A stretch of DNA of 64,000 nucleotides. Source: Oceanobacillus senegalensis. GTDB taxonomy: Bacteria; Bacillota; Bacilli; Bacillales; Amphibacillaceae. Positions 17,968 to 25,625 of the stretch are shown here, in pieces. Location of the stretch: assembly GCF_900176885.1 (NCBI RefSeq), contig NZ_LT839648.1, forward strand, positions 1,689,758 to 1,753,757, read 5' to 3'. Positions within the stretch are counted from its first letter, which is position 1, and every line of letters starts with the position of its first letter. Below the pieces are notes generated by a model. The model saw only the letters and a program-made list of their open reading frames with translations. It was not told the DNA's origin and ran no database searches. The translations under genes were made by a program, and so were the position numbers.

Positions 17968-19164
17968 TTATTCTTCTTCCTCTTTGGCTTGATGAAATAA
18001 TACTTCTGGAATCATTTCAAATCCCTCAATTACTGTATTTTCATCCACTTCAATCATTAAACTAAGCTTTCCGTTAAATTGAATTTGACGTACATATCTC
18101 AAGTCTTGTGGACTAATGGAAATATCCGCTACTTTTGTCTTGATTTTAATGGATTTTGTCGTATATTTCGGAACGATGTTATTCGCTTTAAACTCATATG
18201 TTTCATCATCAATCACCGTCTTAAAAGCCTCTTCTACTTTTTCTTTATTAACATCCTCTACCCCGCTACTCTTTAATACTTTTTCTACATCCTTATAGTC
18301 TAATTTCGGTATTTCTTCCTCCTCTTCTTCATTCTCTTCTATTACTTGATGAATCTCTTCGTAAACGTTCGAAAGGGTGGACGTATTGATGCGGTCTCCA
18401 GTTACTTTTCTAACAATTTCCTCAAAAACAATTTTATCTTCTTGGGCAGTCATCATTTCTTCGGCATTTAACACTTCTTCTATGAAATGGTAATTCGGTT
18501 CATTCGCTTTTCCCGCCGAATAAAGGACATGATTAACATCTGCTGCATTATCTGTGAAGCAAGGAAATAAAAATCCGGAAATTGGTGACTTCAGATTAAT
18601 AATTGGATCTACGACAAAATTATACTTAAACTCCTTTTCCACATAGTCAAAAAGTAATTCCTTTTTCGGATCTTGCGTTTTATTCATACTACATAAAATA
18701 AAGGAATTTGAATAGACTGTATCTCTATCACTTTCTTCCGATTCCTCACTACGGCGTTTCATAGGTTTCATATATTCTCCCCGGATAAAAGTAATAACAA
18801 TGTCCATTTCATATTGCTTATCCTTCAACATTTTTTCTACAAGGAGAAGCATATGTGCTTTCCATTCTTCTGTATCATTACTTAATAGACCTTGGTGTAG
18901 AATGAGCTGACTATTATCTTCTACATCACGTTGAAATTTTAATTCAAATAATTTTTGGTCTAACTGGCCTGACAATACTTTCTTAAAATTCGCCAAAAAT
19001 AGTTCCTTTTGTTCCTCTTCTAACAAATCAAATGGTAGACTCTGATGATGATAAATCTCACTTGACTCTCTCATAATGTACACATTAAAAATTTCGTGGA
19101 TTTTTAATAAATCATTATTTACTTTGAATTGTTTACGAATATTTGCAATGTCTTTTTTATTCAA
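17968..19164 (-). CDS. DUF4317-family protein
   Basis: 398 residues, no signal peptide or membrane segment, acidic (runs of Glu near residue 290 and at the C-terminus). It starts MNKKDIANIRKQFKVNNDLL and has the CSMNKTQDPKKELLFDYVEK-type centre that I associate with the DUF4317 family found in Firmicutes; function unknown. It is transcribed alone, between glcT and a divergent small gene. I see no catalytic motif. Confidence 0.7.
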   Translation of the reverse strand: MNKKDIANIRKQFKVNNDLLKIHEIFNVYIMRESSEIYHHQSLPFDLLEEEQKELFLANFKKVLSGQLDQKLFELKFQRDVEDNSQLILHQGLLSNDTEEWKAHMLLLVEKMLKDKQYEMDIVITFIRGEYMKPMKRRSEESEESDRDTVYSNSFILCSMNKTQDPKKELLFDYVEKEFKYNFVVDPIINLKSPISGFLFPCFTDNAADVNHVLYSAGKANEPNYHFIEEVLNAEEMMTAQEDKIVFEEIVRKVTGDRINTSTLSNVYEEIHQVIEENEEEEEEIPKLDYKDVEKVLKSSGVEDVNKEKVEEAFKTVIDDETYEFKANNIVPKYTTKSIKIKTKVADISISPQDLRYVRQIQFNGKLSLMIEVDENTVIEGFEMIPEVLFHQAKEEEE

Positions 19165-19379
19165 CCTTATTCCACTCCTATATATCCTATCTCCATTCTC
19201 TCATTTTACCATAGTGAACATTTCATTAAAGGAATGAACAATCGAACCGTCATAAATCTAATAATCTTGTGCGCATCATTCAATAGAATCGCACATTTCA
19301 ATGATTGTAATTATACCTGTCTAGCCAAGTTTAGTATAGCAACATATGTTGTAGCAAACGAAAGAAAGGAGGGATTTTC

Positions 19380-19607
19380 ATGCGTGTTTATCATAGAAAT
19401 GGCAACGATAATGGTGGGAATAACCAAGATAATGTCTTTATTCGTGCTAACAGAGTGATTGTAGTTGAAGATGGTGGTAGAGGAAACAACGGTTGCAATC
19501 GTAATAACAATCGTCCAAGGGTAATTAATGCGGATACAGTATTTGTGAGCGCAGATGATGTAAGAGTTATTGAAGATGATGGAAAGGGTCACCACGGCGG
19601 CTGCTAG
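19380..19607 (+). CDS. Small Asn/Gly-rich two-repeat protein, function unknown
   Basis: 75 residues with a very strong ribosome site (GAAAGGAGG) and its own terminator, so it is likely real despite its size. It contains two diverged copies of one unit: residues 18-34 (NVFIRANRVIVVEDGGR) and 53-69 (TVFVSADDVRVIEDDGK), linked by an Asn/Arg-rich segment with a Cys at 39 and closed by HHGGC. No signal peptide or membrane segment. The composition is like that of small spore-surface or self-assembling proteins, but that is a guess. Located between the DUF4317 gene and the aromatic operon. Confidence 0.65.
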   Translation: MRVYHRNGNDNGGNNQDNVFIRANRVIVVEDGGRGNNGCNRNNNRPRVINADTVFVSADDVRVIEDDGKGHHGGC

Positions 19608-19621
19608 TTAGACAAGCCAAG

Positions 19622-19665
19622 GAATAAAGTAGAGACGTATGGTATGTCTCTACTTTATTCTTTTC
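19622..19665 (+). terminator. Terminator of the small two-repeat gene
   Basis: Perfect 15-bp stem GAATAAAGTAGAGAC / GTCTCTACTTTATTC with TTTTC after it, 15 bases downstream of the stop. Confidence 0.85.
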
Positions 19666-19709
19666 ACCGATGCTGAAATTCATATTAGCTAGAAGGCATC
19701 TTTACCTTT

Positions 19710-19742
19710 TCAAAAAACAACTCTCCTTTCTACTAAGGAGAA
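19710..19742 (-). terminator. Terminator of the aromatic degradation operon
   Basis: Stem CTCCTT / AAGGAG (with a six-base loop) just beyond the dehydrogenase stop, followed on the minus strand by TTGTTTTTTG. Confidence 0.6.
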
Positions 19743-19752
19743 TCGTCCATAC

Positions 19753-21225
19753 TTAGTTCAATGCCATACAAATATTTTTTACTTCCGTAAAGAACTCCAT
19801 ACTATGTTGACCACCTTCTCTACCAATACCACTCTTCTTAAATCCACCAAATGGGGCACGAAGATCACGGACGAACCAGCAGTTTACCCAGATTGTGCCT
19901 GCTCGAACATTATATGAAATTCGATGTGCTCGTTGAAGATTTTCTGTCCATACTACACCATTTAATCCATATTCTGTATCATTTGCTATTTGAAGCGCCT
20001 CCTCTTCTGTATCAAATGGAATAAGGGTTACCACCGGCCCAAAAATTTCCTCCTGACAAATACGTGATTTTGGATTATTGTGGACATATATGGTTGGTTC
20101 AAGGTAATAACCATTTTTCACATGGTCAGGTAGGACTGGTCGTTTCCCACCACAGACAAGTGTTGCACCTTCTTCCTTTGCAACATCAAGATAACTAGTA
20201 ACTTTATTATAATGTACTTTACTAACTAATGGTCCCATGTCAATGCCCTTTTCTTGCGGATCACCAACCTTTAAATCCATTGCAGCTTTTTTAAACTTTT
20301 CTAAAAAATTATCAAAAATGGAGCGCTGTACCAAAATTCTTGACCCCGCAAGACAAACTTGCCCAGAATTCATAAATGCAGCACGAATAGAACCTGGAAC
20401 TGCTTTTTCAAGATCAGCATCATCAAAAATAATATTTGCTGCCTTTCCACCTAACTCAAAAGAAACCTTTTTCAATGTATCTGCTCCGCTTTTTAAGATA
20501 CTTTTTCCAGTAGTTGTTGAACCTGTAAAGGAGATTAAATCAACCTCTGGATGTGTCGTCAATGTATTACCTACCGTAGCACCCTGTCCTTGCACAACAT
20601 TAACTACTCCATCAGGAATTCCTGCTTCTTTTGCAATTTCACCAAGTAAGGAAACAGATAAAGGTGTACTTTCTGCTGGCTTAATAACAGCCGTATTTCC
20701 TGCTGCAAGGCAAGGTCCAAGCTTCCATGTTGTCAGCATAAATGGGACATTCCATGGTGTAATTAATGCCGCAACACCTACTGGTTCATACCTTGTAAAG
20801 TTAATGTACGCTTCCCTCATTGGGTAGGTTTCTCCACCTTGTTCCTCCACAAAATCCGCAAAGAAACGTATATTATTTGCAGCACGAGCAACTTCATGTG
20901 CAACAGTAGATTCATAGGGTTTACCTACATCCATTGCATCATAGCGTGCAATATCTTCTTTTCTTTCTAAAATAATATCAGCCATTTTTCGAAGTTTTGC
21001 ACTACGTTCTTGCACTGTTATTTTTCTCCACGGCCCAATTTCAAACGCTTCTCTTGCTACTTGGCAGGCACGTTCTACATCCTCAACTGTCGCTTCACTA
21101 ACACGTGCAATTAATTCCTGTGTAGCTGGATTCGTCACATTGAATGTTTCATTATCACTGGAAGGTACGTACTCCCCGTTAATATATAGTCCGATTTCCT
21201 TCACTTCTGTTTTCATACTGGTCAC
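19753..21225 (-). CDS. 2-hydroxymuconic semialdehyde dehydrogenase (HpaE/DmpC-type)
   Basis: NAD-dependent aldehyde dehydrogenase of 490 residues, last gene of the aromatic operon. Catalytic Cys lies in FMNSGQVCLAGSR, general-base Glu in SFELGGKAAN, cofactor loop in SFTGSTTTGKSI and the oxyanion Asn in ITPWNVPFML. The C-terminal VNCWFVRDLRAPFGGFKKSG followed by GREGG and HSMEFFTEVKN is closer to 2-hydroxymuconic semialdehyde dehydrogenases of catechol meta-cleavage (HSLEFYTE-KN type) than to HpaE. It oxidises the ring-cleavage product to 2-hydroxymuconate. The start is read as GTG at 21225 behind GGGAAGG; an ATG three codons later is possible. Confidence 0.85.
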   Translation of the reverse strand: MTSMKTEVKEIGLYINGEYVPSSDNETFNVTNPATQELIARVSEATVEDVERACQVAREAFEIGPWRKITVQERSAKLRKMADIILERKEDIARYDAMDVGKPYESTVAHEVARAANNIRFFADFVEEQGGETYPMREAYINFTRYEPVGVAALITPWNVPFMLTTWKLGPCLAAGNTAVIKPAESTPLSVSLLGEIAKEAGIPDGVVNVVQGQGATVGNTLTTHPEVDLISFTGSTTTGKSILKSGADTLKKVSFELGGKAANIIFDDADLEKAVPGSIRAAFMNSGQVCLAGSRILVQRSIFDNFLEKFKKAAMDLKVGDPQEKGIDMGPLVSKVHYNKVTSYLDVAKEEGATLVCGGKRPVLPDHVKNGYYLEPTIYVHNNPKSRICQEEIFGPVVTLIPFDTEEEALQIANDTEYGLNGVVWTENLQRAHRISYNVRAGTIWVNCWFVRDLRAPFGGFKKSGIGREGGQHSMEFFTEVKNICMALN

Positions 21226-21226
21226 T

Positions 21227-21421
21227 TTAACCTTCCCTCCGCTTTTTTACCGATTCACCGGCAATTCCCCAATGTTCCGGTTTTAATTCGTTAATCATTA
21301 CACGAACACTCTGTTCAGGGGCCTCTAAGACTTCTGAAGCCACACTCGTCATTTCCCGAATAAGACGTTCCTTCTTTTCTGCCGATCTTCCTTCTAAAAT
21401 ATTGACCTGTATAAAAGGCAT
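21227..21421 (-). CDS. 4-oxalocrotonate (2-hydroxymuconate) tautomerase
   Basis: 64 residues, starting MPFIQVNILEGRS so that Pro is N-terminal after Met removal, as required for catalysis. The Arg at position 11 of the mature protein (EGRS) and Arg39 (SVRVMI) match 4-oxalocrotonate tautomerase; the usual Phe50 is Trp (EHWGIAGE). Too short to be the HpaF isomerase of the homoprotocatechuate route, so it supports the catechol pathway. Start at 21421 follows AAAGGAGG; the longer frame to 21472 is not used. The stop lies one base from the dehydrogenase start. Confidence 0.88.
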   Translation of the reverse strand: MPFIQVNILEGRSAEKKERLIREMTSVASEVLEAPEQSVRVMINELKPEHWGIAGESVKKRREG

Positions 21422-21434
21422 TTTTCTACCTCCT

Positions 21435-22224
21435 TTAATCTGTAAATTTAGTATGCACAGAGCCAATACCATCGAAACTAGCAGTAAATTGATCTCCAGA
21501 GGTTATTTTTATTGCCGCAGATAAAGAACCGCTTAAGACAACTTCTCCTGGTTTGATACACTTTCCTACTTTATATAATTTATTTGCTAACCAAGCTACT
21601 GCCTTAGCTGGGTGCCCCATTACAGCTGCTCTTGCACCTGTTGCAATAACTTCATCATTCCTGCTATATACCATTCCCATCAATTCTAAATCTAAATTTT
21701 CTGGACGATAGACTCGTTCTCCAATAATAAACCTGGAAGAAGAAGAATTATCACTTACAGCATCTGGGAGTGTAAACTGAAAACCATAAAAACGACTATC
21801 AATAATCTCGATGGCTGGTGCTACGTATCTAGTCGCATCCAAAACGTCTGCAACTGTCACGTGTGGCCCCTTCAACTCTTTGTTTAAAATAAATGCAATT
21901 TCCGGTTCTGCTTTAGCATGAATAAATGGAGAGATGGAAATTGCTTTTCCTTCGCACAATTTCATGCTTTCTAATAAGACACCATAAGAAGGTTCGTGAA
22001 CTCCCATCATTTCTTGTTTCGCTTTACTTGTTAAACCAAGTTTCCAACCTACTACCCTGGTATTCTCTTCCTTACTTTTTATCTCCATTAAATGGTTTTG
22101 TACTTGATATGCTAATCTCTCATCAAGTTCCGGAAATCTATCGACGAATTTATTAACGGGTTTTTTGTTTCTCGGCTTCAAATAGCTTCTTCGCGATCAA
22201 ATCTATAACTTCCGTTTTAATCAT
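21435..22224 (-). CDS. 4-oxalocrotonate decarboxylase / 2-keto-4-pentenoate hydratase family, frameshifted near N-terminus
   Basis: Fumarylacetoacetate-hydrolase-like hydratase/decarboxylase family: RVVGWKLGLTSKAKQEMMGV, the metal-site Glu in KAEPEIAF, and AIEIIDSRFYGF. The best ribosome site (AGGAGTG) serves an ATG at 22222-22224 that reads MIKTEVIDLIAKKLFEAEKQ, a normal family N-terminus, then hits a stop. Removing one A from the A6 run (T6 at 22161-22166 on plus) joins it to the 248-residue frame continuing PVNKFVDRFPELDERLAYQV. So there is a one-base insertion, a sequencing slip, or slippage. The internal ATG at 22181 would give a protein lacking about 21 residues and has no good ribosome site. 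Type chosen as CDS because the rest is intact. Confidence 0.75.
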
Positions 22225-22297
22225 GCGTTCACTCCTAGCTTCAATAAGGGTATTCCTATATATAGTTGTATCTACTAAAGAAGTCTACTTTTGCAGC

Positions 22298-23281
22298 TTA
22301 CTTGGATTTTGCTACTTCAGGAACGGTTACCGGTGTCCCTTGATTCCACCATGAATCAGGAAATGCAGTTCCAATCCAAGTATCTCCGTTTCCCGGAACA
22401 TCTTTCATCTCCCATGTAACCGTTTCCCAAGTTGGATCTAATATAAGATATCCTGCATCACCAAATAATTCCACACGGTTTCCACCTGGCTCATAAACAT
22501 ACATACAAAAGGCTTGACTAATTCCATGCTTATTTGGTGGCACTTCAATAAATACATCATTATCTTTTAATAAATCAGCGATATCATATAAATTTTGTGG
22601 TATCCCATACCAGTAGCATAAATGATGTAATTTTCCAGGAATCTGATTTGGTTCAGGCATAAATGCAATCTCATGAACAAGATTGGATACACTCATCCAA
22701 CTAGCTATCGTAGTCCCATTATCTACAATTTGTTCTCTTACACGGAATCCCAGTGCATCTGCCATAAATTTCATATTTTTACTCGTATTAGATGCCATAA
22801 GATTAATATGATCTAAACGTCTAACAGGTACACCACGTTCAGGACGTTTTGTGGAACGATTTAAAAGCTTGGTCTGTTCTCCCTCTTTAGACTTATAATA
22901 TTCCACATCAAAAAGCAATTCCATAGGATGACCATCCGGTGTTGTAAATTGATAAGCGGGCCCATGCCCAATATCCCCATCAATCCAACCACGACCTAAC
23001 CCGGTTGCCTTTACAGACTCCACACGTCGCTCTAGTGCTTGTGGAGAGATCGTACGCCAAGCAGCATGACCTAAGCCTGCCTCCTTAGATTCCGTAATTT
23101 TCAAGGTATTATGGTAAGTATCTTCATATGCTTTTAAATAAACAGACTGACCAGATTTTGCTGTTACATTCATTCCTAAAAATCTAGTAAAAAACTCAAC
23201 ACTTTCCTCTGGCTTAGGAGATAATATCTCCAGATGGGCTAATTGTGCTACATCTAAAATAGGTTCTTTAAAAATACTCAT
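22298..23281 (-). CDS. Type I extradiol ring-cleavage dioxygenase (catechol 2,3-dioxygenase, PheB-like)
   Basis: 327 residues, two vicinal-oxygen-chelate modules. The C-terminal module carries the metal ligands: His158 in RRLDHINLM, His219/220 in [11 protein letters not shown] and Glu271 in [13 protein letters not shown]. The ending [12 protein letters not shown] and the length fit the Geobacillus catechol 2,3-dioxygenase PheB, as I recall it, better than HpaD. It would open catechol to 2-hydroxymuconic semialdehyde; homoprotocatechuate remains an alternative substrate. Start is ATG at 23279-23281, nine bases after GGAGG; an upstream TTG lies too close to that site. Confidence 0.85.
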   Translation of the reverse strand: MSIFKEPILDVAQLAHLEILSPKPEESVEFFTRFLGMNVTAKSGQSVYLKAYEDTYHNTLKITESKEAGLGHAAWRTISPQALERRVESVKATGLGRGWIDGDIGHGPAYQFTTPDGHPMELLFDVEYYKSKEGEQTKLLNRSTKRPERGVPVRRLDHINLMASNTSKNMKFMADALGFRVREQIVDNGTTIASWMSVSNLVHEIAFMPEPNQIPGKLHHLCYWYGIPQNLYDIADLLKDNDVFIEVPPNKHGISQAFCMYVYEPGGNRVELFGDAGYLILDPTWETVTWEMKDVPGNGDTWIGTAFPDSWWNQGTPVTVPEVAKSK

Positions 23282-23386
23282 ATCCAAAATCCTCCCTATT
23301 TATTAACATCAATAATTTTTATTTTGATATCGTTAGGAGAAGATAACAAGTCGTTCTATACCCTAGCAAATTGCTATCTTAACCCA

Positions 23387-23866
23387 TTACATTACAACGC
23401 TGGAGTTTTCTATTGAAGAATATTTTCCTTTATAGAATAATAGCGGATCCGCGTCCCCTTGGAGGTTGATATCGATTACCTTTCCTATGAACAGAGCATG
23501 ATCTCCTTCTACATGTTCATTGACTACTTCACAGGAAATTTGTGTAGGAGCATCCTTGATTACTGGTAAATCTCCTAACCTATCAAATGAAACGTTCCTA
23601 TCCGCTTCCTTTTGACCAGCAAATATCATAGATAATTCCTTTTGACTCTGAGAGAGTATATTAACAGCATATCGATTGCTTTTTCTAATTTTTTCTAGCA
23701 TACTTGCATTCTCACCGATAGAAATCACTACTAATTTCGGGTCTAATGATACAGACATGAATGCATTTGCAGTCATTCCATGCACATCACCATCCACTTC
23801 TGTTGTAATGACATTTACTCCCGTTGCAAAGTTTCCCATAGCATTTCTAAATTGACGATCGTCCAT
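23387..23866 (-). CDS. hpaC: Flavin reductase component of the two-component hydroxylase
   Basis: 159-residue HpaC/PheA2-like FMN-binding split-barrel reductase that supplies reduced FAD to the monooxygenase. Seen: MDDRQFRNAMGNFATGVNVI, GMTANAFMSVSLDPKLVVIS (flavin contact region), NRYAVNILSQSQKELSMIFA and the late DHALFIGKVI. Located between oxygenase and ring-cleavage genes with ribosome site GAGGAGG. Size matches the B. thermoglucosidasius PheA2 and HpaC groups; sequence alone does not separate them. Confidence 0.85.
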   Translation of the reverse strand: MDDRQFRNAMGNFATGVNVITTEVDGDVHGMTANAFMSVSLDPKLVVISIGENASMLEKIRKSNRYAVNILSQSQKELSMIFAGQKEADRNVSFDRLGDLPVIKDAPTQISCEVVNEHVEGDHALFIGKVIDINLQGDADPLLFYKGKYSSIENSSVVM

Positions 23867-23935
23867 TCAAAAATCCTCCTCATAATTTCTAATAGATTAG
23901 CCATTTATGATAACCTCATAACTCAAATATCTTCT

Positions 23936-25450
23936 TTATTGTTTTACTAAATTGTCGATTTCAGAAGAGTTTATCCACGTATCATTTGTCCATCCGTACA
24001 AATCATAGTCACTCAAAGCTGAACCCGCAAATGCTCTGTACCTATCTGCAGCTCCTGAACCTTCCGCATGTTTTAATGCCTCTAATCGAATATTTTCCGT
24101 ATTTCCAGCATAATTAATTTCATATAGCTCATGACGACCGCCAAATTCAGACCCAATGGCATCCCAAATCATCTTCAATAATTTGATACGCTGCTCTGAA
24201 CTAGTATTTGTTCCACGATAGAATTTATCAATATATGGTCTCAAGTCTGAATTTAACAGGTCCTTTGAACTTGAAGGTAACTGAATCAACCCGCCTGCAA
24301 CCACTTGTTCAAAGATATTTTTTACCCTAACCCACGTGTTTGGAGCTAAAACCCGATATGCATTGGCATAATAACCATTGGGAACAGCTACACCATTCAT
24401 TCCCACGTCCGGTTCACTAGCCATTGCTGTTGTCAACCCCCATACCATATTACGAAGAGCTAATACTTCACCAATATTTACTTGTACGCCCCTAAATTGC
24501 TGTGTACCTGCAGCTTCTGTCGCTTTAAGCAATAACCCCGCCATAAAGTCAAGCTTAACAGCCAATCTTGTAGCTCCATGAAAAGAAAATCGATTAACAA
24601 ACTTAGTTTCTGTGAAAAATTTGTTTGAAACATCAACGTTCTTATATGCAAGAACATCTTCCCAAGGGATAAATACATTATCTAGTACGATAACTGCATC
24701 ATTCTCATCGAAACGGCTAGATAATGGATAGTCAAAAGGAGAGCCATTTGTTGCCGCTTGCAATTCATAAGATTGTCGACTAATCATCTTCACACCTGAT
24801 GCATTCATTGGCACAAAAAAAACAAGCGCGTGGCTTTGGTCACCGTCTCCGAGATCTTTTGGTCCATAATTTGCTACAAAATTGTAATGTGTTAATGGTG
24901 CAGCTGTTCCTACCATCTTGGCACCGCTTACAACAATACCATTATCCTTTTCATCTACAGCACGAACAAAGACATCCTTGTTTTCATGTAGTGGCTTTGA
25001 ACGATCTACCTGTGGATTAATAACAGTATGGTTAATAAAGGACACATCACGCGATGCTTTCCTATACCAAGATCTAGCATTATCCTCAAATCCTTTATAA
25101 AAATCAGCATAACTGTTTAAATGCCCCATAAAAGAAGCTTTATAATCAGGAGTACGTCCCATATACCCAAAGTTTAATTTAGACCACTCTGCTATGGCAT
25201 CTCTAGCTTCGATAAGGTCTTTTGAACACGTAGGTGTTTTAAAGAATTTATGAGTTTTATCTCCGTATTCATTTTCGGTGACTATCTTTTTGCTTTTTTC
25301 CGGATCGTGTAGACTATCATACATTCTTGCATAAGAACGAGCCGCATTACGAAACGCTGGATGTAATGTTACGTCATCTACTTTCTCACCATTTAGATAA
25401 ACTTCTCGACCATCTCTTAAACTTTCTAAATACTCTTTACCCGTTAACAT
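23936..25450 (-). CDS. hpaB: HpaB/PheA1-family flavin monooxygenase, oxygenase component
   Basis: 504-residue FADH2-using aromatic ortho-hydroxylase, first gene of the operon. Acyl-CoA-dehydrogenase-like fold with N-terminal MLTGKEYLESLRDGREVYLN, NHTVINPQVDRSKP (about residue 140-155), GAKMVGTAAPLTHYNFVA and the C-terminal LLKMIWDAIGSEFGGRHELYEI. The family hydroxylates 4-hydroxyphenylacetate (HpaB) or phenol (PheA1). Neighbours of the 2-hydroxymuconate type and the phenol-sensor-like regulator favour phenol as substrate, giving catechol; this is inference. Strong ribosome site GGAGGGTG. The promoter region holds a cre-like site. Confidence 0.88.
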   Translation of the reverse strand: MLTGKEYLESLRDGREVYLNGEKVDDVTLHPAFRNAARSYARMYDSLHDPEKSKKIVTENEYGDKTHKFFKTPTCSKDLIEARDAIAEWSKLNFGYMGRTPDYKASFMGHLNSYADFYKGFEDNARSWYRKASRDVSFINHTVINPQVDRSKPLHENKDVFVRAVDEKDNGIVVSGAKMVGTAAPLTHYNFVANYGPKDLGDGDQSHALVFFVPMNASGVKMISRQSYELQAATNGSPFDYPLSSRFDENDAVIVLDNVFIPWEDVLAYKNVDVSNKFFTETKFVNRFSFHGATRLAVKLDFMAGLLLKATEAAGTQQFRGVQVNIGEVLALRNMVWGLTTAMASEPDVGMNGVAVPNGYYANAYRVLAPNTWVRVKNIFEQVVAGGLIQLPSSSKDLLNSDLRPYIDKFYRGTNTSSEQRIKLLKMIWDAIGSEFGGRHELYEINYAGNTENIRLEALKHAEGSGAADRYRAFAGSALSDYDLYGWTNDTWINSSEIDNLVKQ

Positions 25451-25506
25451 ATTGTTTCACCCTCCATTACTTTTAATATTTCTATATTTCTTAATCTTAT
25501 TTTATT

Positions 25507-25520
25507 TTAAAACGCTTTCA
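25507..25520 (-). promoter_or_regulatory. cre site (CcpA) in the promoter region of the aromatic operon
   Basis: Minus strand TGAAAGCGTTTTAA matches the cre consensus TGNAANCGNNNNCA at all fixed positions but one. It lies about 57-70 bases upstream of the monooxygenase start, where CcpA bound with HPr-Ser-P would repress. Predicts glucose repression of aromatic degradation. Confidence 0.55.
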
Positions 25521-25523
25521 TAA

Positions 25524-25537
25524 ACAACGACAGTTGT
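25524..25537. promoter_or_regulatory. Candidate operator of the aromatic regulator
   Basis: Inverted repeat ACAAC-N4-GTTGT four bases from the cre site, in the 175-base gap between the monooxygenase and its regulator. A possible site for the PucR-type activator; not shown. Confidence 0.3.
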
Positions 25538-25583
25538 AGTCTGAATATAGTGAATTATTAAGCATTATATGTTAGTTGTATTC

Positions 25584-25617
25584 GATAAAAAAATGTCTTC
25601 ACTAATGAAGACATTTT
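25584..25617 (-). terminator. Terminator of the aromatic regulator gene
   Basis: Perfect stem AAATGTCTTC / GAAGACATTT with six-base loop, followed on the minus strand by a T run. It separates the regulator transcript from the monooxygenase operon. Confidence 0.85.
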
Positions 25618-25625
25618 CTATCACT

